Assembly: GCA_049999765.1 (NCBI GenBank)
Contig: JBNGIQ010009324.1
Location: forward strand, 169,583-206,237
Length of the DNA stretch: 36,655 bases
Direction of reading: 5' to 3'
Source: Phaeoceros laevis
Lineage: Eukaryota; Anthocerotophyta; Anthocerotopsida; Notothyladales
Under the pieces are notes generated by a model that worked only from the letters and a program-made list of their open reading frames with translations, made no database searches and was not told where the DNA came from. Position 1 is the first letter of the stretch, and each line of letters opens with the position of its first letter. Below are positions 1-10,880 of this stretch, piece by piece. A program made the position numbers and the translations under genes.

Positions 1-1128
1 CAGCTGCGGGGCCGCCTTGGACATGGCTCGCCCGGTCCTGATGCGCCGGGGGTACGGCCACGTCTGGCTTTTCCCCAGCACTGGACGGATGGAGCCGGCG
101 TCCCAGTCGGGGTTGGACAGGTCGTTGTAGACGTCGTAGTCGTAGACGCGGTCCCACGGCTGCCGCTCGCCGGTGCCGTCGCCCCGCTTCACGACCAGCT
201 CCTGCTCCCGGAGCTGCCTGATCCCCGCCGGAGTCTCCCCCGGGAGGTACGCCTTGTTGCTGAAGAAGATGCGCTCGGCGCCGGCGTACTTCTCGACGGG
301 GTAGACCACGGAGTTGGCCGGAAAGTGGAGCGCGCCCGTTTCCGGCAGGGTGAGCGAGAGCGAGGTGAGCAGGAACTCGTTGGGATGGTTGTTGGTCACC
401 AGGAGGGCGCCGGGCTCGCNNNNNNNNNNNNNNNNNNNNNNNNNNNNNNNNNNNNNNNNNNNNNNNNNNNNNNNNNNNNNNNNNNNNNNNNNNNNNNNNN
501 NNNNNNNNNNNNNNNNNNNAGATGGGGTACTCGTCCTCTCCCGTCGCGACCTCCTTCGTCTCGGCCCCGAAATTCTGCACGCTGCTGGCCGCGCTTACCT
601 TGGGCTGCTTCGTCGCTGCACCACAGGCACCAATTTGTATGAATCAGTCTGTCGATGGTGTGAAGCAGGAAGAAATGTTGATCAGCAGGACCGGAGAACG
701 AATTCCTCACCGGGATCCAGGTCGACGCTGACGAGGCGGATGTCTATCTTGTGGCCCCGGTTGTCGGCCACGGTGTCCGCCAAGTCCGCCCCCTGGTCTT
801 GCACGTCCAGGACGTTCTTCTTGGCCAGCTTCACCGTCCCTTTGAGCTCCACGGTGCCGGTGCCTTTGATGGCAACGCCGGTTCCGGGGCTGGGCTTGTT
901 CCCCACGCCAAAGAGGCCGCCGAGCAGGTTACCCACGCCCTCGGCGAGCTCCTGCCCAATGCTGCAGCAGCTGATGCCCTTAAAGCAGCCGGTGCTGGTG
1001 CCGCGCATCCTCACAGACTCGCTAGGGCTCAGAATGGGGGACCCTGCTAGCACCTCCGACGACCTGCTGCCCACCACGCCGGTGGGCTTCAATACGGTGC
1101 CCGTGAATCCCGTCAGCCTGGCCGCCAT
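1..1128 (-). CDS. Lipoxygenase, N-terminal part (PLAT domain and start of the catalytic region), partial
   Basis: Lipoxygenases add dioxygen to polyunsaturated fatty acids and open oxylipin (jasmonate-like) synthesis. I see exon 1 (1128-711), a 95-bp intron (710-616, GT-AG) and exon 2 starting at 615 and running into the gap at 420-519. After the gap the frame is open to base 1. The start is the ATG at 1128 (MAARLTG). Exon 1 carries the PLAT/LH2 signature (GTVKLAKKNVLDVQDQGADL). Splicing restores a codon at the junction (DP-A-TKQPK). After the gap come classical lipoxygenase blocks: NNHPNEF, FFSNKAYLP, GDGTGERQPWDRVYDYDVYND and YPRRIRTGR. The iron-binding catalytic domain lies off the left edge, so positional specificity (9- or 13-) cannot be judged. 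The gap is exactly 100 N and probably of arbitrary size. No clear plastid transit peptide precedes the PLAT domain. Family assignment is very secure; gene completeness is unknown. Confidence 0.93.
420..519. other. Assembly gap (100 N) inside the lipoxygenase gene
   Basis: A run of 100 N interrupts lipoxygenase exon 2 or an adjacent intron. The flanking sequence is lipoxygenase coding sequence on both sides, so the gap hides only part of this gene. The round length suggests a placeholder. Confidence 0.99.
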
Positions 1129-3468
1129 AGCTACCTGATCTCGAAGCACTCACTCACTGCTGCAGGCGCGGAGCTATCCTAGGCCAGCTCTTTGGATTGT
1201 GGGAGACTTGGAAAGTTGCGTGGTCTGGCAAAAACGCATCATTTCACATTGGGTGTGTCAGAGCTACCGAGCGACACACCAGAGCTGGAACACCACATCA
1301 CGCAAGCTTGCTGCGATCACAAATGCTTGAGCAGAGTGAGCACCAACCGTTAGTACCTACAGAGCTGCCTTAGTACTCGCTGCCAGCACAGTTCGAGAGT
1401 GGAAGCTTGTCTTGACCTCCTGAATGTTGAGCAATGCAGGCACACTGTCAGTGAGTGAGTTGGGTGAGGGAGGGAGCGGACAGGGATGTGTGTGGTAGCA
1501 ATGCGAGCACGGGGCCTCCTCATATACTCCCTCACCGACTCATATTATTGAGGGGGTGGTTGCCCGTACGGGCAACCATGGAGGCCTGCCGCGTCAAAAG
1601 CCAAAAGTCATGGCAGGCTTGCTACGACTGCACGGGCATGTGCTATCTTTTCGTCCACACGGGACGGGAGTACACAAGGGAGGAAGGAACGAAGAGGGGG
1701 CGCGCGGGGGTGCACAATGGGGGAACAGTAGACTAGTAGGGGCAGCTGCGAAGGAAAGAACAGTTACAGGAGAGAGAGTGTGATGCGTGTACCTTTGAGG
1801 ATCCGGACAGACACACAGGATGGATGTGCCTGTCCCAGTTGCCGACCGTCGTGATCGTCCTTGTGCACGTGGCCGACTAGTTCAAGAAAGTCTGCTTGTG
1901 CCGCCTTGCTCCTCTCGCTCGAATTTTTAATCCTTTCCATGTGGGGTAGGCAGTGGATGCTCTATGCCGCGGGAGCGGACGAAGGAGAGGCTGTGGACTT
2001 TCTTCGTCCGCAGTGGCAGTGTGGACCCAAGGCTCGCAAGTTGCAAGAACCATGGGAGGCGGAAACCAGAATTCTCATCTCAGAGACAAAGACGGTGAAA
2101 CGTGATTGGACAAAAAAAAGAGGATTTCCTCACACCTGCTGTTTCATATGCTCCCACCGACTTTTGATGGCCACATGTGGTGGGCATAAGTCTTCAATGA
2201 CGGCCCACTGTCATCTCCTTGCTGATACATTCGTCCTAATCCATAAGAGCATATGCGTGAAAATGCGTCACTGGTGCTGGACATACACAGGTGCGTTGCT
2301 GCTGGCAATTGTGTAGGTGGCATACACCCACCTGAGATTTAGCATCCTTTGCAAATCCGCCGGCTGGTAGGACAACTGCATGGTCTTGGATGTGCTTTAT
2401 TTCACATCGGACCACCTAACGCCTTTTTTCAAGGTCTCTGGTGAGGACTCTTCTTGGATATGTACGCCTGCAACTACAACAAGGAACCTGCAACCGCTTT
2501 CTGAGTTGGCGTTAGACAATGCACACACGAACTCGAACGACGTAAAGAACCCGCAGCTCTGCACTGTTCTATCACGGAATTTAAGAGGTTTTAGGCCGCA
2601 CCTCAGTCTGTGGGACTCGGCAACATAGCCCTATTGTGTGCATATATGGGCTGACGGTTCCTCCCCAAGGCAGTGACTGAAGTGACCCTGAAAGCGCTTT
2701 GCAATTTTTGCTTCACACCAATCCATCTTCCCCTGGTACAAATCCACTAACATGCTGATAGAGAGATAGATTCATCCACAGGAGCAGTACTCCACACCGG
2801 TAACTTGCTTGGCCTGCACAGAGTGTGGTGTACAAAACTACAAGTAGCAGAACGACGAAGCTTGTCTGAAACAGGGAAACGGGGAGACCCACAAATGAGC
2901 ACACTGAGTCATACTGATGTGCTCCTCAGAGCTGTCATTGCATAGAGTTTGGTTTAGGAGTGTGGTAAGCACAAAAACGCAGTATGACGTCAACAGCAAC
3001 TCAGGGAAAATCCCAAGCAAAAAGCTCGTCTGTGCCTGCCAGGCACTCAGGTGGCATTTACTTCTGTAAAGAGATGTGCAGAGGTCACCAACCCAGGATG
3101 AAGGTTCCACCACAACCACACCTGCAGAAGAAAAGGAAGCTTGTACTGAGTGCAAACAACACGTAACAGCAGACAAGAACACATTCTTCTGCACATTCTG
3201 AGCTGTCAAGGAGAAAACACTTACAGGTGGCCCAACTCCTCTCTGCCCTACTTCAGATGCTTGTTGACATCTCCTGTACCGAGCAGGTGCTTGCAGCAAG
3301 ACATTTTACCCGGGGATGTTCCAAGATGCCTTAATCTGGAGCAGTAAGTTAAATAGCAAGGTAACTGTGGGCCCGAGGTGATGAACATGATGCTGAGGAC
3401 CTTGACATCAGTCATGGATGGAGTCACGAGGAGGAATCTAAAGGTATAACCCTCCTGTCACAGCTCCG
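1129..3468. other. Intergenic: lipoxygenase upstream region and 3' flank of the PDF-DYW gene
   Basis: The left part is the upstream region of the minus-strand lipoxygenase gene; the right part is downstream of the minus-strand PDF-DYW gene. Several open frames exist (the longest is about 150 codons, minus strand, 2838-3299), but none shows a recognisable domain, signal peptide with a sensible mature part, or splice-supported continuation. I see no RNA gene or mobile element here. Confidence 0.5.
1519..1530 (-). promoter_or_regulatory. Possible TATA box of the lipoxygenase gene
   Basis: On the minus strand the sequence reads GAGTATATGAGG, about 390 bp upstream of the lipoxygenase ATG. It is the only TATA-like motif I noted in the near upstream region. 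Position and match are compatible with a core promoter followed by a 5' leader of about 350 nt, but nothing else supports it. Confidence 0.25.
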
Positions 3469-5524
3469 TCACCAATAATCTCCGCAGGAACACTTCCCTT
3501 CCTTGAAGTGATGAAATCGATTGTTGTCCCTAGCAATGATCTCCCTTTTCGTTATCAGTGTCACAGCCTTGGTCCAGTCATGGCAATCAATGCACACTCT
3601 CAGATTTTTGAAAATGCGGATTGGCTCCGGCTCGGGAATATTGATGAGTCCAAAAGCAATAGCCAGCTTCTCACTGTGGTACTCCGCATTGTCCTCCAGA
3701 TTGCCTTCTCCACCTTCTTGCTCAAAAACCCGCCTGCTGTGCCGAGGATACTTTCGTATGGGTCCTTTATGTGTTCCTGGCTCAGGCCTTGGAGGGGGTG
3801 GTATGTAATCTGGCTCTATTCTGCCATCTGGACTGAGTTTCTTCTTCTCCCTGATTTCCTGCAAAATTTCATCAATGACTTTGTTGACAGGCTCCATCTC
3901 TTTCAGACTAATCTCCTGTTGAGTCATTTTCTTGCTGGAAGTCAGAGACGATTCAATGACGTCATCCAGGACTGCACCAGAGGAGGACGACGAGGGATTT
4001 GTTCGGGTGACGGGAGCCCTCAAGACATCCAAGTGAGCCAGCATTTCTGAAGAGATTATCCTTTTTGACTTCTCAGGTTCTTGACTCTCTTCTTCCATAG
4101 GTGGCTTTTTGTCCTTGGTCCCAGGTGGATGCGCTGCACTCGCTCCTACCATTGCTTTGCTCTCCTTGACTCTCCCACTTTGATCTGATCTCAGAGCTGC
4201 TGTCTCAGCAGCAGAACTAGTTTGCAGGGATGGAGGGCTCCCTTTCGCAACCAATGACACTGTACTTTGCACCCACTCTCTTGGTCCAGCAATAGGACTA
4301 GCCAGAATTTTTCTAGCTCTCCTTTCTCTCTCCTCCTGTATTTCTTTTTGCTTTTGCAAACTCTCTGCTGAGGAACCTAATGGGCTTGCCAGGATTTCCC
4401 TGGCTCTCCTTTCCCTTTCCTCCTGTACTTCCTTCTGCTTTTGCACACTCTCAGACGACCCACCCACGGGGCGTGCCAAATTTTCCCTGGCTCTCCTTTC
4501 TCTTTCCTCCTGTATTTCCTTGTGCTTCTGCACACTGTCGGACGATCCACCAACAGGGCGAGCCGAAAACTCCCTTCCTCTCCTTTGCCGTTCATCCTGT
4601 ATGTCTTTCTCCTTTGGCACATTTTCCCTGTCTCTGCTCTGTCTAGTCTCGTCGATTTCTTGTTTCCGAGTGGGTCGGTTTCCACCACCTTGCCCCGCAC
4701 GAGGAATCTCAGAGGCTGTAGTTCCTACCTCGGACTCAACCTGTAGTCCCGGTGTCTGAGCAGCAGGATTTGGAGGTCTGTATAACTGCCTGGTGCTAGC
4801 CCTAGTCTGCACCCTCGGTATAGATGGCTGAGCTGCTATCTCGGCTTTAACCCATGGAGGAGTCGATTCGCTTGCTATCCGCAAACTCTCCCTCGTTCCC
4901 TTCTTCACGAAATCAGGATCGCTGGGATGCCTCTGAAAAGAAAGAACCGAAAAGTGTCACTCTCAATGTTCACATCAGTAAGACCAGAAGTCCTGCAAGG
5001 CAATTCAGAGCACACCTTTTTGGACCTGTTATCCCACCACGCGGCAGGATTGGTGAAGTACAACGTCCACAGCTGCTCCGTGCTAATCGCTCCGTCTGCA
5101 GCCAGAAAGAAGACAGCCCTGTGAATAGGTGCTTTGCCTTCCCGTCGCAACCTATGTGCATGAACCTCGCAAGGAACTTCGGACAAGGAACCGAGATTCT
5201 AGTACCTGTAGGCGGACTTGAACTGGGGCCCTGAGGAGCTGGAACATTTGCTCTCTGCGAAGTGTCCTGAGTTCCGCCGCGTTCCAGACCCGAAACCAGT
5301 TCAGCTTTCACCGCCATTCCACCAGTCTTCAGGTACTTCGGGCTAGATGAGCGGCCGTCTCTCAGCTTAGCTCCGGCAGAAAACTCTGCCTCCAGATGGT
5401 TCAAAGCGCAGTTACGCCGCCCCTTGCCAGTCAGACACGGTGGCGAGAGGTACTTGTTGACCACCCCGCCAGTGGTGCATATTGCCCCGAACCCCGCCAT
5501 ATTCTCTAACGACTTCACCGCCAT
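3469..5524 (-). CDS. PDF motif - 29-residue repeats - DYW cytidine deaminase-like fusion protein, no PPR tract
   Basis: Spliced model of 620 aa: exon A 5524-5206, intron 5205-5096, exon B 5095-5016, intron 5015-4933, exon C 4932-3469; all junctions are GT-AG and in frame. Residues 1-106 are low-similarity and may be an organelle-targeting region. Residues 107-161 match the PDF motif of plant organellar single-stranded DNA-binding (OSB) proteins (NPAAWWDNR, then [13 protein letters not shown] and STPPWV). The motif is split by the second intron and only appears after splicing. Residues 242-357 hold four 29-residue repeats (core [13 protein letters not shown]). The last ~135 residues are a DYW domain with the deaminase HSE (552-554) and CxxCH (580-584), the second zinc site HH (607-608) and CSC (614-616), ending [12 protein letters not shown] domains edit C to U in organelle transcripts; OSB PDF motifs bind single-stranded DNA. 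I see no PPR repeats in any frame. An upstream exon between 5623 and 5934 is possible but I could not join it in frame. Confidence 0.85.
4261..4608 (-). repeat. Four tandem 87-bp coding repeats in the PDF-DYW linker
   Basis: Four copies of an 87-bp (29-codon) unit lie in the linker of the PDF-DYW gene. Each begins with a charged K-[ED]-[IV]-Q-[ED]-E-R-x-R-R stretch, probably helical, and ends with a Ser/Gly-rich turn and VQKQ-like residues. The middle copies are closest to one another; the outer two are more diverged. Confidence 0.9.
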
Positions 5525-5947
5525 AGCTTGGCTCCACAACCGGTGCGCTTCCAGCACAATGCCAGCATCCCGAGGAATACACGATCCAGACCTCAACCTC
5601 CTCAACCTCTGCGGTGTGTGTATCACAGTCGTCCAAGGCAAAACTGGTGCAGAGCCTTACCATCACCCTGCCGAGCAGCCGAAGTTAGTTCCTCGAAGGC
5701 TCGACCTATGCTCTCAACTTTTGTTATGTGCTCGAAGCAAATCCTGTCCCCAGACTGGCGGGGGAGCAGGTCTCGCACTTTCCGACCAGGACACCAGGAT
5801 CTTAACGGAATGTGGTCAAAATCACAAATTTCCAAGGTTGCCCTAATTGGAGGGTTCTTCAAATTTCGACGTTTCGACTCCCCTGTGGAGTTCCGATGAA
5901 TCCAACGAACTGAGCTCAATGTCGAGGAAATCATGTGAACAGGGACA
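5525..5947. promoter_or_regulatory. Shared upstream region of a head-to-head gene pair
   Basis: Only 423 bp separate the ATG of the PDF-DYW gene (minus) from the ATG of the membrane-protein gene (plus), so the two genes probably share a bidirectional promoter. A minus-strand open frame (5934-5623) ends near a GGTGATG|GTAAGG donor-like site and might be a 5' exon or leader of the PDF-DYW gene. I see no TATA box in either direction. Confidence 0.5.
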
Positions 5948-7945
5948 ATGAGCTGCTGCTTGTGTGCTCATCCGGTAGCGGCCGTGCTTGTGTTCAGGGA
6001 AGGGAAGTGGCGGAGGAGAAATTTCTCTGATTTAGGAGCCGGAAACTTAAATCTTTCTACCAGCTGGAGGAACATTGGTTTAAGATGGAGGCAGGGGGCG
6101 AGGTGTCAAAGCATCGGAGCAGGAATGAGCAGACGATCTGGAGTTTTTTTTTGTGCAACATTTCAGCAGGAGGCGGCTACGAGGTTGCAGGACTCGGACG
6201 CTTTTCCACTTCTGAGGTCGTATGAAAATGATCTTTGTGTGTTGGAGATGATGGGAGATGCCACAGCTGGAGATGCCCTAGCCGCGCTGGCCTCGGATGG
6301 AGGGCGGACAGCGGAGGAGGAGCTGGCCAGTGGGAAGAGTCTGATGACTATCGACGTCACGGTGAGTGGGAGCGTTGGGGAGAGGAGTACTGTAAGCACG
6401 AGGATCCTAGCTCCCACGAAGCAGGTGGCAGAGAGGGCGAGGGCTGAAAGGGGGAAGAGGAAGGGAAGGAAGGTAGGTGATGGGGTGTTTAGGGCGCTAG
6501 AATGCGTGCTTATGCGGCAAGTTTTAAGGTTTGAGTTGCAGGTGCGGAGGCCTGGTTATGTGAGGGAAGTAGGAAAGGAAGAGGGCCCGTTGGAGACTGT
6601 AGCTAGGATTGTCTCTTTGGACGCGAAGGTTCTGGAGGCTTTGGCCGGATCTGTATCCTCCCATGCTGTGGCATGTGTGATAAATTATACCAGTGAAAAG
6701 GCTGAAAGGGGGAAATGGATTCCCCGGCTTTGGTCTAAGGAGAAGTGGAGTCCAGGTCCAGATTCAGCAGTCCGACTGAGGAGGCTGTCAACAACTGAAA
6801 TTTCGGCCCAAATGAAGAGTGGGGACTTGCGTTTTCCAGAAAGACGGGGGGAGTGGAAGATTGTCCGAGAAAGTCATGCTTGGTGGCCTCTACATTTGAA
6901 TGTGAATTCAGCAGTGGCTCAGGAGGGAGATTCCTGGGCTAGTGAATATGTGCCTGCCCATATGTTGCAGATTGATTTGGACATGGTGGAAGTTGATGTT
7001 GAAGGATGGGAATCGGAGAAGGTTGGGGGGAGCCGAGTCTGCACAATTCTGCTCACTCATGCTCAAATGGTGGAGCTTGCGAATGTGCTGGATTGTTACT
7101 ATGATGATGCTTTCACTGTGCCAGATAAGCAGCTGGTCACGCGTACAGATCTGCAAGCACCTTCTGGTTCACGGAGTGGGTTGATGCTGGCTGTCACAAG
7201 GGCAGTTCTAGCCACGGTTATCGGTGGTGTTGTGCTTGTTGGGTGTCTTGTGGCAGTTCGCCTGAACGGGGTGAGTCTGTCTCGTGTGGATGGTTCTTCT
7301 ATGTCGTCAACAGTTGCTCCCTTCATAAGTCGCCACAAGAGCGGCTCAACCAAGCGGAAGCCCTTGTTGCCTATTAACAAGGACTTGCCAGCGAAGGAGA
7401 TGGAAGTCTTGTGCCGGGTGGTTGTTGCTATGATCAAGGACGAGGTTGGCTGGTCGGAGGAAATCGAGAGCCGTGCCGGAGATGGTGCTTGGATGGGTCT
7501 AGACCTGACCAACTGGGTGAAGCCAAAACATGGAGGCCTTGCCACTGCGCAGGATTCTTTGCAGCAGGATGTGCAGTCAAATTTACCTGCGGAGGAGGAG
7601 ACAGGGAACTCTGGGGATGCTGCCTCGTCGTTTATTGCTGGTAACAGTACAGTTTCTTTCGACTGGGAGAACCCTGTTACTCTGGAGAAAGTCCTTACCT
7701 ATCAGGTTATTCTGTCAAGGGATGGTAAAGTTATTGGATTCTCCCCTCTGAACACGGTTGCAATACAAAAGTGGGCGCAATTTCCACTTGCTAACGCCCT
7801 ACACAAAGGGATGAAGATCAAGCCGACCTTTTTTGAAAGGGTTCCAGAACATAAGGGACCTCCAGAGGATGCAGTTGTTATAGAACTTCTTTACCTGGAT
7901 GATAATGCTGCTTCATCAGTTACAGCGAGACCTGTCAAAACTTAG
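5948..7945 (+). CDS. Uncharacterised single-pass membrane protein, intronless, 665 aa
   Basis: One uninterrupted frame of 665 codons from ATG 5948 to TAG at 7943-7945. The first ~100 residues look like a basic leader (RRRNFSDL, RLQDSDAF). Residues 101-400 are a mixed alpha/beta region with no motif I can name. Residues ~411-436 form the only clear membrane segment (hydrophobic from LMLAVTRAV to LVGCLVAV). A basic Ser/Thr-rich stretch follows (RHKSGSTKRK). The last ~90 residues (VTLEKVLTYQVILSRDGKV to VVIELLYLDD) look like a compact, conserved domain. The C-terminal block recalls a family of unnamed plant transmembrane proteins, from memory and without a name. Internal ATGs (for example MSRRSG) could be the true start if the leader is untranslated. 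It is head-to-head with the PDF-DYW gene. Confidence 0.8.
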   Translation: MSCCLCAHPVAAVLVFREGKWRRRNFSDLGAGNLNLSTSWRNIGLRWRQGARCQSIGAGMSRRSGVFFCATFQQEAATRLQDSDAFPLLRSYENDLCVLEMMGDATAGDALAALASDGGRTAEEELASGKSLMTIDVTVSGSVGERSTVSTRILAPTKQVAERARAERGKRKGRKVGDGVFRALECVLMRQVLRFELQVRRPGYVREVGKEEGPLETVARIVSLDAKVLEALAGSVSSHAVACVINYTSEKAERGKWIPRLWSKEKWSPGPDSAVRLRRLSTTEISAQMKSGDLRFPERRGEWKIVRESHAWWPLHLNVNSAVAQEGDSWASEYVPAHMLQIDLDMVEVDVEGWESEKVGGSRVCTILLTHAQMVELANVLDCYYDDAFTVPDKQLVTRTDLQAPSGSRSGLMLAVTRAVLATVIGGVVLVGCLVAVRLNGVSLSRVDGSSMSSTVAPFISRHKSGSTKRKPLLPINKDLPAKEMEVLCRVVVAMIKDEVGWSEEIESRAGDGAWMGLDLTNWVKPKHGGLATAQDSLQQDVQSNLPAEEETGNSGDAASSFIAGNSTVSFDWENPVTLEKVLTYQVILSRDGKVIGFSPLNTVAIQKWAQFPLANALHKGMKIKPTFFERVPEHKGPPEDAVVIELLYLDDNAASSVTARPVKT

Positions 7946-10360
7946 TGCTGCGAGACGGCCATAGAAAGGATAAAACCACCAATGCTCTTCGACGGGGGAC
8001 ATAGTTGCCGTGAACTCTACATTGTGCACAGCAGCGGAGGCAACAACATCAATTCAAACACAGATTGTGTGTAGCACATTGGGTAAAGGAGGTGCTAAGA
8101 GTTTGGAACCGCAGTACGCAACCAAAAGCGTTACGCAGGTGAGTCGTTTGCTGGATAGTTTTGATGTTGGTTTGGATGGCAGTTGGAGCAATTGCTGTTT
8201 TTTGATGGATTTTCGAGCTGACGTCTGGTATTGGCCTCAAGACCAGCAGTCTCTGCCTCAATTCTACAGGCATGCTGATTCTTTGGGATTGGCAGGAGTG
8301 CGTATTGAGGTGGTGCTAGTGTCCCATGCCCGTGGAGCCTATTCAGGACTGAAGTTGACTGAGGCAGTGTGGTGTATCAGGTCTGTGACCACAAATGGAA
8401 CAGATGTGAAATCGGAACTTGACGTGTTGACGTGGATGGTACTGCTCTTCAGATATGGAGCCCAGGTAAGGTCCAGCAGCTGTTCGGAGCCAAAGCTGGT
8501 GCCAGACATGAAGTAGCCGATGCTGGCAGTGCACTGCCTGTCCATCAAACACCATGCCCAACCTGTGGCAGATGAGGCACTCTTGCTTCGTGAGGTTATA
8601 CTACTGGCGTAGGGTCATATTCGCATTCATTAGAATCTATATGAAAAAGCAGCTGTTGCAGACGCAGGGTCCTATCCTGTCCGAACGCCAGAAACCTTAT
8701 GTTTCCACTAGACAGGCTGTGCGTCGGTACCAGACTCTTGACGAACCTAGTCTACTTGTAGTCTCTACACGTCATCCTGACTCATCCGTGAGCCAGGCTG
8801 AGGCAAAGCTTCTAGTCATCAACATGACTTATATGTGACATGATTCTGCATACAAGGTACGGGCACAGCTAGGTACATATACGGCACACTCACATACTCA
8901 CTGATTGCACTCTGCCTGTTCCTGCAAAATCTATCCTTTCACCATGTTTCCGGGAAAAACATGAATGTACCCGAGCCCCAAGTTCACCAGCACCAGGAGA
9001 TTTCCCCCTCATTGCGGGATTGATCTCGCTTGGAGAGGGCGATCCGCTTTGAACAGCAGGGCTAAGCTAAGCCACCGACACCGACCCTAAGCACTAATCC
9101 GAGGACCAGGGTGAATGTTCTCTGTCAAGTACGCCGGACAACAAGGTTACAATATGAAAACCAAAGGTGGGCCCTCTCTCCGAATTAAGCAGTCAACACC
9201 TCAAAGCAACAGGAGCAGGCAAAAAACAGGAAATACCAGGGGGAAGAGGAAAAAGCCCTGGCACTGATCTGTGGCGGATTCTTTTATAGCTTCCTCGTGG
9301 TCATCATCCTCGGAATGGGGAAGCAGCCTCTGCAGCAGCAACAGCAGCGTCTGAGGCGAGCAAGCCAGGCCAGTCCAGGCCAGACTCTTCTCTTCTCTCC
9401 CTGCAGAGGGGTCCACAGCGCAGTCTGGCAGCAGCAATAGTGGCAGCAACGAAGGGGCACTATTCGCTGCTGCATGTTCAGGCCTGGGCCACCATCCAAG
9501 ATCAAGTGCATTCCCCACACCAGCTACAGACAGAGGCACAAGAGCGAGTCTCCAGATCCGTGACAGTTTTTGTTACAGGCATGTTTGGTGCGCTGATGTC
9601 ACAAGCATGGCCTGCCGCCCCACCATACTCCCTCTCTCCTGCTTTTCTTAGCTGGTTCAATGGGACCTTGCTTCCTCTCATTTCTCCTAATCCTTCCCCG
9701 CACCCTAAAATTTGGGGAACGTGCTGCACTCCCGTCTGTATATGCGCCCATCTGCAAAACCACCATTCTCACGGAACTCCTCGCTTTCTCCCAGCAGTAG
9801 TATCTACCATGCCAGCCCGCTAGCGGTCGGCACTCGGGACTTGGGAAACCGTAGACCCTGCCAGGGTCCCACACCGCCTTCTTCATCTCTCCAGCTGTGT
9901 TTGTTTGCGTCAAAGGACGAGGGAGGGATGGAGGGGAAGGTATCTGAATGAATTACAGACGACTAGTCCACATGCACATCAGGCCGGCAGCAGGCGCAAC
10001 AAAAGCAAGGGCACACCGACAATACGACTTCATCAGACTTCTGCCATGGAAAGGGTTTTGGCGCTGGCTGATCAATCAGTCGTATGTGATACTATGTTTC
10101 TGTGTGTGTGTGTGACCGCATTTACGGGACTACTTAGTTAACGGTATTCAACGGCCTTTTGTAAATGGTCTTCTCGAGGCCACGCAGCATGGACATGGCT
10201 GGGCCTGCGGTGTGGCTTCCTCTCTCTCCCTGTCGCTCTTCGCCTCTCACCCACACGTACCTCCCTCGCCTTTAACCCCCACACGTGTGTCTCTCGCCAA
10301 ACCTCTTCCTCTGCTTTGCTGCGCTCTACTGCACTCTGCTGCCACAGTCTGATGAGCCTT

Positions 10361-10382
10361 CTGCTGCTGCTGCTGCTGCTGC
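10361..10382 (+). repeat. (CTG)7 microsatellite in the presumed BAG 5' leader
   Basis: Seven uninterrupted CTG units lie about 500 bp upstream of the BAG start codon, probably in the promoter or untranslated leader. Confidence 0.9.
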
Positions 10383-10850
10383 GGTGAGAGTGAGGCCGGA
10401 TTGCTCCTCGCCCGCAAGAGTCCGGAGCTCTGCTGCCGATCCTGCCTGCATACCTGGGCGCACCGCCAGCCCCTCCCTCCCTACCTGCCTGCTTCTGTGT
10501 TTTGTGTAGGTTGTGGCGGAAGGAGCTTGGGAGGCGGAGCCTGGACCGGGCGGACTGACAACAGCAGGGCGCCAAACCCTGGCTGCTCGCTTCGCTGCTG
10601 ACTGCGACGGCTGGAGGGATGGTTGGTGGAGCGCTGCATTCCGGGCGGAGCTAGCGGCTCACGCTCTCATGTGCTGGTGGATGGTACTATTTGATAGGGA
10701 TGCGCCGCTGGTTGTAGAGCGTTGCGGGATTTGTCGGTCGGTGCCGGATCTCTAGCGAAAGAGAAGGAGGATGAGCATGGACGAGGTGTGAGGTAGCGCT
10801 GGCTCCTGCCTGGCTGCGAGGGTGAGCGAATGAGCGAGCGAGGGCGAGGG

Positions 10851-10870
10851 GAGTGAGTGAGTGAGTGAGT
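10851..10870 (+). repeat. (GAGT)5 microsatellite just upstream of the BAG start
   Basis: Five GAGT units end 10 bp before the first in-frame ATG of the BAG gene. They are followed by a tiny upstream frame (ATG 10873, stop 10882-10884) that overlaps that ATG. Confidence 0.9.
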
Positions 10871-10880
10871 GGATGGTCGG

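Larger units (their letters stand above)
7946..10880. other. Intergenic: 3' flank of the membrane-protein gene and BAG upstream region
   Basis: No gene is supported. A 168-codon plus-strand frame at 8010-8516 follows the membrane-protein gene but has no recognisable domain and is probably 3' UTR. From about 10300 the sequence becomes pyrimidine-rich with a CTG tract and a GAGT tract, which fits the 5' leader of the BAG gene. A (GT)7 microsatellite lies at 10101-10114. Confidence 0.45.

Noticed and set aside
2838-3299. 153-codon minus-strand open frame
   Set aside because: No domain, no plausible signal or splice partner; composition reads like non-coding DNA downstream of the PDF-DYW gene.
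3508-4050. 180-codon plus-strand frame opposite the DYW domain
   Set aside because: Antisense shadow of a well-supported gene.
5412-5934. Upstream exon for the PDF-DYW gene (donor GGTGATG|GTAAGG, acceptor ACACCGCAG)
   Set aside because: Splicing these sites shifts into a frame that stops at about 5412 instead of joining exon A; kept only as a remark.
8010-8516. 168-codon plus-strand frame after the membrane-protein gene
   Set aside because: No recognisable motif; first codon context weak; most likely 3' UTR.
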